DNA of 5,285 bases, taken from Anaeromyxobacter sp. (GTDB taxonomy: Bacteria; Myxococcota; Myxococcia; Myxococcales; Anaeromyxobacteraceae). Under the pieces are notes generated by a model. The model was not told the DNA's origin and did no database searches. It worked only from the letters and a program-made list of their open reading frames with translations. The stretch spans positions 1 through 5,285 of the forward strand of contig JAHWYA010000182.1 in NCBI GenBank assembly GCA_020028115.1. The letters are read 5' to 3'. Within the stretch, counting starts at the first letter, position 1; every line of letters starts with the position of its first letter. This document shows, in pieces, positions 1 to 5,285 of this stretch. A program made the translations under genes and the position numbers.

Positions 1-2
1 CC

Positions 3-2240
3 CAGGCCGCCCTGCTCGCCGCGATCGTGACGCTCGCGCTGTCCGTGGCGGCCCTGCTGCGCGACAACCGGTCGCGCGTCTTCACCCTGTTCGCCCTCTT
101 CGCGGCGGACCTGTTCTTCTTCTCGCTCGCGACCTTCTTCCTGCGCTGGCCCGACTCGTTCGGCACGGTCTGGTGGGAGCGGATCGCCGTCGCCTCCGGC
201 GCCCTCGTCCCGGCCGCGGCGCTCGCCTTCTTCCTCGAGTTCCTCGGGGTCGCGCGCCGGCCCGCGCGCCGGGCGCGCAACGCGATGCTCGCCGGGTCGC
301 TGACGGGCATCGTCGTCGCCGTCACGCCGCTCGTCCAGGTGAAGGCGGCGAAGCTCGTCGTCGCCGCCTACGTCGTCGGCGGACTCGCGACGGTCCTCTC
401 CGTGCTGTGGCGGAAGATGCTGGCGTCGCAGACGAAGATCGAGCGCGCCCGCCTGCTGTACCTCTTCATCGGCGCGCTCTTCGCGATCCTGCTCTCGACC
501 CTCGACATGCTCCCGCGCGCGGGGCTGCCCTACCCGCCCGAGGGGCTCGGGTCGATCTCGCTCACCGTCTTCATGTTCTTCCTGTCGCAGACGCTCCTGC
601 GGCACCGGCTGCTCGACCTGCACGAGTTCCTCGGGAAGATCGTCGTCGTCAGCGCCCTCGGCCTCGTGCTCGTCATGATCTACGGCGGGCTCGTCTCGTG
701 GGTCGGCGACCGGCCGGAGCTCTTCTACTTCAACACCGTCGTCGCCTCGTTCGTCATCCTGTCGCTGTTCGAGCCGCTGCGCGAGAAGGTCGAGGAGTGG
801 GTGGTCGCGACGCTCTTCCACGAGCGGTACGAGCTCGTGCAGGGCCTCGAGAAGCTGCGCGACCGGACCGGCAACGTCATCGAGCCGGCGGGGCTCGCGG
901 CGGTCGTGCTCGACGGCCTCGTCGAGACCCGGCGCGTCACCCACTGCTCGCTGTGGCTCCTCGCCGACGAGCGCCCCGGGTACCGGCTGCTCGACTTCCG
1001 CGGACCGCCGCCGGTCGCGTTCCTCGAGCCCGGGACGGCGCGCGCCCTGCTCGCGGCCTCCTCGAGCGCCCAGAAGGCGATCCTCCTCGAGAACATCGAT
1101 CGCCGCGTGGCGGAGCTCCGCGCCCTGCTGCCGCCGGGCCCCTCCGAGCACGAGACCCGCACCGGGCGCGGCGCCCCGGCCGCGATCGCGGAGGAGCTGA
1201 AGCGGCTCGCGGACGCGCGCGCGGTGATGGCGGCCATGAAGGCCGGCATCTGCATGCCGCTCCTCGCGCTCGACCGCGTGGTCGGGTTCCTCGCCTGCTG
1301 GGACGAGCGCGTCGCGGAGGCGTTCGCCTCGGACGAGATCGCCGCGCTGCTCGAGGTCGCCGACCGCTGCGCCATCGTCATCGAGAACTCGAAGCTCTAC
1401 CAGGCGATGAAGGAGCGCGACCGCCTCGCCGCCATCGGCGAGATGTCCGCCGGCCTCGCCCACGAGATCCGCAACCCGCTCGCGGCCATCAAGGGCGCGG
1501 CCCAGTACCTCGACCCGACGAAGCTGCCGGCGGAGGACCGCGAGTTCCTCGAGATCCTCGTCGAGGAGGTGAACCGGCTCGACGGCGTCGTCACCCAGTT
1601 CCTCGACTACTCGCGGCCGCTCAAGCCCTCCCTGGCGCCGACCCACGTGAACGAGGTGCTCGAGCGGACGTTCAAGCTGCTCCAGGCGCAGGTCCCGCCC
1701 ACGATTGCGGTCGAGCTCGAGCTCGCGGGGTGGCTGCCGCGCGTCCAGGCCGACGCCGAGCAGCTGAAGCAGGTGTTCCTGAACCTCGCCCTGAACGCGT
1801 TCCAGGCGATGCCCGAAGGCGGCCGGCTCCACGTCTCGACCCGCGTCGCCCGCGACGAGCTGGCCTTCTGGCGGGAGGGGTCGCGGCGGGCCGACGTCGT
1901 CGAGATCCGGTTCCGCGACACGGGGCCCGGCATCCCGGAGGACGCGCGCGAGAACGTCTTCGTCCCCTTCTTCACGACGAAGGAGAAGGGCACCGGGCTC
2001 GGGCTCGCGATCTGCCAGCGCATCGTGAAGGCGCACCAGGGGACCATCTCCGTCCGCTCCCCGCCCGGCGACGGCGCCGAGCTCCTCGTGTCCCTGCCGG
2101 GGCTGCGCGAGGAGCGGCCGCCCGACTCCGCCCGCCCGCCGCTCAGCGCCGACGAGAAGGCGGCGGAGCGCGAGAAGCGGCGCGCCCGCGCCGAGGACCG
2201 GCTCCGCCGCCGGCGCAAGCGGCGGAAGCAGCAGGCCTGA
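3..2240 (+). CDS. Membrane-bound sensor histidine kinase (polytopic TM - GAF - HisKA - HATPase), 5' partial
   Basis: Sensor kinase of a two-component system, expected in the inner membrane with a cytoplasmic kinase core. The frame is open to the window edge. A GTG at 27 could start it, but the codons before it (from base 3) are hydrophobic and complete a first membrane helix, so the true start is probably upstream. Counting from that GTG: about eight further hydrophobic segments (near 18-40, 53-75, 87-103, 110-127, 143-163, 174-191, 203-226, 233-248) with short loops; a GAF-like domain at about 268-458 with a helical insertion near 356-405; an H-box HEIRNPLAAI with phospho-acceptor His479; an N-box with Asn586 and Asn590; a G1 box DTGPGIP starting at Asp631; an F-box FVPFF; a G2 box GTGLGLAI at 655-662. 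These kinase motifs are intact and NtrB/AtoS-like. The tail from 693 on is very rich in Arg and Lys. It lies 50 bases upstream of a response regulator gene, its likely cognate partner. The signal is unknown. Confidence 0.93.
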   Translation, partial: QAALLAAIVTLALSVAALLRDNRSRVFTLFALFAADLFFFSLATFFLRWPDSFGTVWWERIAVASGALVPAAALAFFLEFLGVARRPARRARNAMLAGSLTGIVVAVTPLVQVKAAKLVVAAYVVGGLATVLSVLWRKMLASQTKIERARLLYLFIGALFAILLSTLDMLPRAGLPYPPEGLGSISLTVFMFFLSQTLLRHRLLDLHEFLGKIVVVSALGLVLVMIYGGLVSWVGDRPELFYFNTVVASFVILSLFEPLREKVEEWVVATLFHERYELVQGLEKLRDRTGNVIEPAGLAAVVLDGLVETRRVTHCSLWLLADERPGYRLLDFRGPPPVAFLEPGTARALLAASSSAQKAILLENIDRRVAELRALLPPGPSEHETRTGRGAPAAIAEELKRLADARAVMAAMKAGICMPLLALDRVVGFLACWDERVAEAFASDEIAALLEVADRCAIVIENSKLYQAMKERDRLAAIGEMSAGLAHEIRNPLAAIKGAAQYLDPTKLPAEDREFLEILVEEVNRLDGVVTQFLDYSRPLKPSLAPTHVNEVLERTFKLLQAQVPPTIAVELELAGWLPRVQADAEQLKQVFLNLALNAFQAMPEGGRLHVSTRVARDELAFWREGSRRADVVEIRFRDTGPGIPEDARENVFVPFFTTKEKGTGLGLAICQRIVKAHQGTISVRSPPGDGAELLVSLPGLREERPPDSARPPLSADEKAAEREKRRARAEDRLRRRRKRRKQQA

Positions 2241-2290
2241 TGGCCCGATGATGCAGCGCACCCTCCGCCGTTCGTGCTAAACGACCCGCC
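2241..2290 (+). other. Kinase-regulator intergenic spacer with a -10-like element and no Shine-Dalgarno
   Basis: Short gap between the kinase stop and the regulator GTG. It has no purine-rich Shine-Dalgarno at the right distance and no hairpin with a T-run, so read-through from the kinase gene is expected. The sequence TGCTAAAC (2275-2282) resembles an extended -10 element and would place transcription initiation at or very near the GTG at 2291. The matching -35 region (around 2255-2260) is poor. A role as a secondary promoter giving a leaderless regulator message is only a possibility. Confidence 0.3.
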
Positions 2291-3703
<1,413 letters not shown>

Positions 3704-3724
3704 GACCGCCTGGCAGCCGCTCGC

Positions 3725-3753
3725 TTGACCCGCAGGGGGGCCGCTGCTAGCGT
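3725..3753 (+). promoter_or_regulatory. Probable sigma-70-type promoter for the beta-barrel gene
   Basis: A -35 hexamer TTGACC (3725-3730, five of six matches to TTGACA) is followed after exactly 17 bases by TAGCGT (3748-3753, matching T1, A2 and T6 of TATAAT). A TG one base before it (3745-3746) makes an extended -10. Transcription would start near 3760, leaving a leader of about 50 bases before the ATG at 3810. The promoter lies in the gap after the regulator stop, so the downstream gene can be expressed independently of the two-component operon. The call rests on consensus and spacing only. Confidence 0.6.
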
Positions 3754-3796
3754 CGGATCGTCGTTTCTTCGCGTTTTTCGCGCGGTTGCGTCCCCC

Positions 3797-3806
3797 GGAG
3801 GAGGAG
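3797..3806 (+). promoter_or_regulatory. Strong Shine-Dalgarno that decides the start of the barrel gene
   Basis: The purine run GGAGGAGGAG ends three bases before the ATG at 3810, with its GGAGG core (3797-3801) eight bases upstream of it. This fixes the start at 3810. An in-frame TTG at 3786 would sit upstream of this site and would add eight residues, several acidic, in front of the signal peptide, so it is not favoured. Confidence 0.85.
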
Positions 3807-3809
3807 TTC

Positions 3810-5165
3810 ATGCGGCGGCTCCACGGCGCCCTCACCGCCCTCGCCCTGCTTCTCGCCAGCCCCGCCGGGGCCGCCGAGATCTCGCGGGTCGCGTCGAGCG
3901 GCGACCCGGGCAACCCGTTCGACATCGACATCGGCGTCCGGTGGGACCGGACCGTCGAGCGCGCGACCATCACCCGGGAGCGGGCGGACGCGACGAGCAC
4001 CCTCCCCGGCGGGAGCGTCATCGAGGACGAGCGCGTCCGGTACCAGCGATCGAAGAACGCGATCGTGCCGCGGATCGCGATCGGGCTCTACAAGGATCTC
4101 GAGCTGCACGCCGAGATGCCCTACGTGCTCGGCGACGACCGCGAGTGGCGGTACGGGAGCTACGCGGGGAAGCCGACCGGGCCCGGCACCCAGCCGGAGG
4201 ACATCGAGGGAAACCTCATCGACGCGAACGGCGACCCCTGCGTGCCGTCGCCCTGCCCGCTGTTCGTCCTCTCGCCGGATCCGGCGACCGTCTATCACGG
4301 CGGCCGCGCGGGCGACCTGAAGGCCGGGATCGCCTGGGGCATCTTCAACGACCAGAAGGACGACACGAAGCCCTTCTGGCTCGTCGGGATGGACCTCACC
4401 ATCCCCACCGCGGGCCTCTACGCGCCGGGGAAGGACCGGACGACCGACCAGTGGCTGTCGCCGTACCGCGTCCAGGCGAAGCCCGGGCCGATCGGCGAGA
4501 AGATCTGGAAGTGGGACCTCTACACCGTCTTCTCGAAGCGGTACGGCTACGTCGAGCCGTACGTGAAGGGTCACGCGCAGCTCGCGTTCCAGTCGGCCTC
4601 GACCTACTCGAACTGCGACGCCGTGAACGAGGCGACCGCGGCGACGCTCGCCGCGAAGCAGATGAACGCCGAGGCCGTCCAGAACTGCAAGACGTGGGGC
4701 TCTGAGGCCGGCGCGAAGCTCCCGTTCGTCGCGGGGCTCACCTTCGGCACCGAGGTCATCCCGTTCGAGGACGCGGCGGAGGCGCAGAAGCTCACCCTCG
4801 ATCTCCGCTTCTTCGCCGAGCTCACCTCGAAGCAGCGCTTCTACAACGAGCTCACCGACCTGACCGGCAAGCTCCACATGACGGACGGGTACATGGAGAT
4901 CGGCGGCCTCGCCGCCCTGTACCTCCGGGCGTCGAAGTGGGTGCAGCTCCAGGCGAAGGCGTCGATCGCGACCCGCACCGCGCACTACCTGACGGGCGAG
5001 TCGCGCGGGAAGGGCAGCTCCTCGCCGACGGACGCGGAGATCTTCGCCGACGGGACGCTCCTGAACCCGAACTACGACGCGCGGTACGACGCGCCGGGGC
5101 GGCGGTTCCGGATCTCCGAGGTGAGCGTGTTCGAGCTCTCCTTCGGCGGCGTCCTGCAGTTCTAG
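3810..5165 (+). CDS. Secreted probable outer-membrane beta-barrel protein, unknown function
   Basis: A 451-residue protein; I do not recognise a named gene. Residues 1-22 are a Sec signal peptide: Arg2-Arg3, a hydrophobic core to about residue 16, then SPAGAA with cleavage likely after Ala21 or Ala22. The mature part alternates polar and apolar residues in likely beta strands, for example 37-47, 86-92 and 97-105 (joined by a short YKD turn), 169-179, 189-200, 232-241, 246-260, 304-315, 326-338, 361-373, 377-390 and 434-451. It ends SFGGVLQF, matching the outer-membrane beta-signal with a terminal aromatic residue. The hairpin style (VPRIAIGL turn LELHAEMPY, then GDLKAGIAWG and LTIPTAG) recalls the broad MetA-pathway 'phenol degradation' / putative transporter barrel group, a weak resemblance. 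Two Cys pairs (144/149 and 269/293) lie in predicted loops. It has its own promoter and ribosome binding site, and its stop overlaps that of the opposing gene. A channel or a structural outer-membrane role are both possible. Confidence 0.8.
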   Translation: MRRLHGALTALALLLASPAGAAEISRVASSGDPGNPFDIDIGVRWDRTVERATITRERADATSTLPGGSVIEDERVRYQRSKNAIVPRIAIGLYKDLELHAEMPYVLGDDREWRYGSYAGKPTGPGTQPEDIEGNLIDANGDPCVPSPCPLFVLSPDPATVYHGGRAGDLKAGIAWGIFNDQKDDTKPFWLVGMDLTIPTAGLYAPGKDRTTDQWLSPYRVQAKPGPIGEKIWKWDLYTVFSKRYGYVEPYVKGHAQLAFQSASTYSNCDAVNEATAATLAAKQMNAEAVQNCKTWGSEAGAKLPFVAGLTFGTEVIPFEDAAEAQKLTLDLRFFAELTSKQRFYNELTDLTGKLHMTDGYMEIGGLAALYLRASKWVQLQAKASIATRTAHYLTGESRGKGSSSPTDAEIFADGTLLNPNYDARYDAPGRRFRISEVSVFELSFGGVLQF

Positions 5166-5285
5166 TCGCCCTTCTTCAGCCGCTCGAGCTCCGCGTAGAC
5201 GTCGGCGCGCTTCAGCCCGCGCGCGCGGGCGACCTCGCGCGCGAGCGCCGACGGCGGCTCCCCCGCCGCGAGCCGGCGGCGCAGC
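5162..5285 (-). CDS. rsmI: C-terminal end of a probable RsmI-type 16S rRNA methyltransferase, partial
   Basis: Reading the minus strand from 5284 gives an uninterrupted 40-codon tail that stops with TAG at 5164-5162; the rest of the gene lies beyond the window. The tail reads LRRRLAAGEPPSALAREVAR and continues ARGLKRADVYAELERLKKGD. This pattern (Leu-rich helix, a Gly, an Ala-rich helix, then 'GL-x-R-x-x-VY' and a final helix) matches the small helical domain that ends RsmI, the enzyme that 2'-O-methylates C1402 of 16S rRNA using S-adenosylmethionine. Codon use is GC-rich at third positions like its neighbours, which supports real coding. The catalytic domain is not visible, so the symbol is tentative; another protein with a similar helix-turn-helix-like end is the alternative. 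It converges on the barrel gene, the two CDSs overlapping by four bases. Confidence 0.6.
   Translation of the reverse strand, partial: LRRRLAAGEPPSALAREVARARGLKRADVYAELERLKKGD

Noticed and set aside
173..2251. Long open frame on the plus strand overlapping the kinase in another frame
   Set aside because: The translation is almost entirely Arg, Ala, Pro and Gly and has no recognisable motif, while the true frame shows all kinase boxes.
2248..2280. Ten-codon mini-ORF (ATGATG ... TAA) between kinase and regulator
   Set aside because: It has no ribosome binding site and nothing suggests translation. It ends within the -10-like element and is most likely chance.
3772..3784. CGCG-TTTTT-CGCG inverted repeat as a terminator
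   Set aside because: The stem is only four base pairs, there is no T-run after it, and it lies downstream of the predicted promoter within the leader of the barrel gene.
3786..3809. In-frame TTG start eight codons upstream of the barrel ATG
   Set aside because: The strong Shine-Dalgarno lies between it and the ATG, and the extra residues would put acidic side chains in front of the signal peptide.
3725..4705. Plus-strand open frame overlapping the barrel gene in a different frame
   Set aside because: It is dominated by Arg/Gly/Pro/Ala and lacks a ribosome binding site. The alternative frame is clearly the coding one.
3747..4985. Long open frame on the minus strand opposite the barrel gene
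   Set aside because: It has low-complexity composition and no domains or start signals. The plus strand has a promoter, ribosome binding site, signal peptide and beta-signal.

Overview
The window is very GC-rich (roughly 70% by eye), with third codon positions dominated by G and C. It is densely coded and carries a sigma-54-type activator plus an outer-membrane beta-barrel protein, so the host is a Gram-negative bacterium. The base composition and a TTGACC-N17-TAGCGT promoter with an extended TGC before the -10 would fit a myxobacterium-like (for example Anaeromyxobacter-type) genome. That assignment is inference; no marker gene in the window proves it.

Layout: (1) bases 3-2240, plus strand, encode a large membrane sensor histidine kinase whose 5' end lies outside the window. 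It has a polytopic N-terminal membrane domain, a GAF-like domain, a HisKA/HATPase core and a very basic C-terminal tail. (2) After a 50-base gap, bases 2291-3703 encode its probable partner, an NtrC-type response regulator with receiver, AAA+ (GAFTGA) and Fis-type DNA-binding domains. (3) A 106-base intergenic stretch holds a good sigma-70-type promoter and a strong ribosome binding site. (4) Bases 3810-5165 encode a secreted protein of 451 residues that looks like an outer-membrane beta-barrel ending in phenylalanine. (5) On the minus strand, bases 5285-5162 are the last 40 codons of a gene whose C-terminus resembles that of RsmI, the 16S rRNA C1402 2'-O-methyltransferase. Its stop codon overlaps the stop of the barrel gene.

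Working model: the kinase senses something in or at the membrane (no periplasmic sensor domain is visible) and phosphorylates the regulator at Asp52. The regulator then activates sigma-54 promoters, probably elsewhere in the genome. The barrel gene has its own housekeeping-type promoter, so its link to the two-component pair is positional only. No mobile elements, CRISPR arrays, tRNAs, rRNAs or convincing intrinsic terminators were seen. I do not see a clearly new biological system; the points worth a second look are architectural details.
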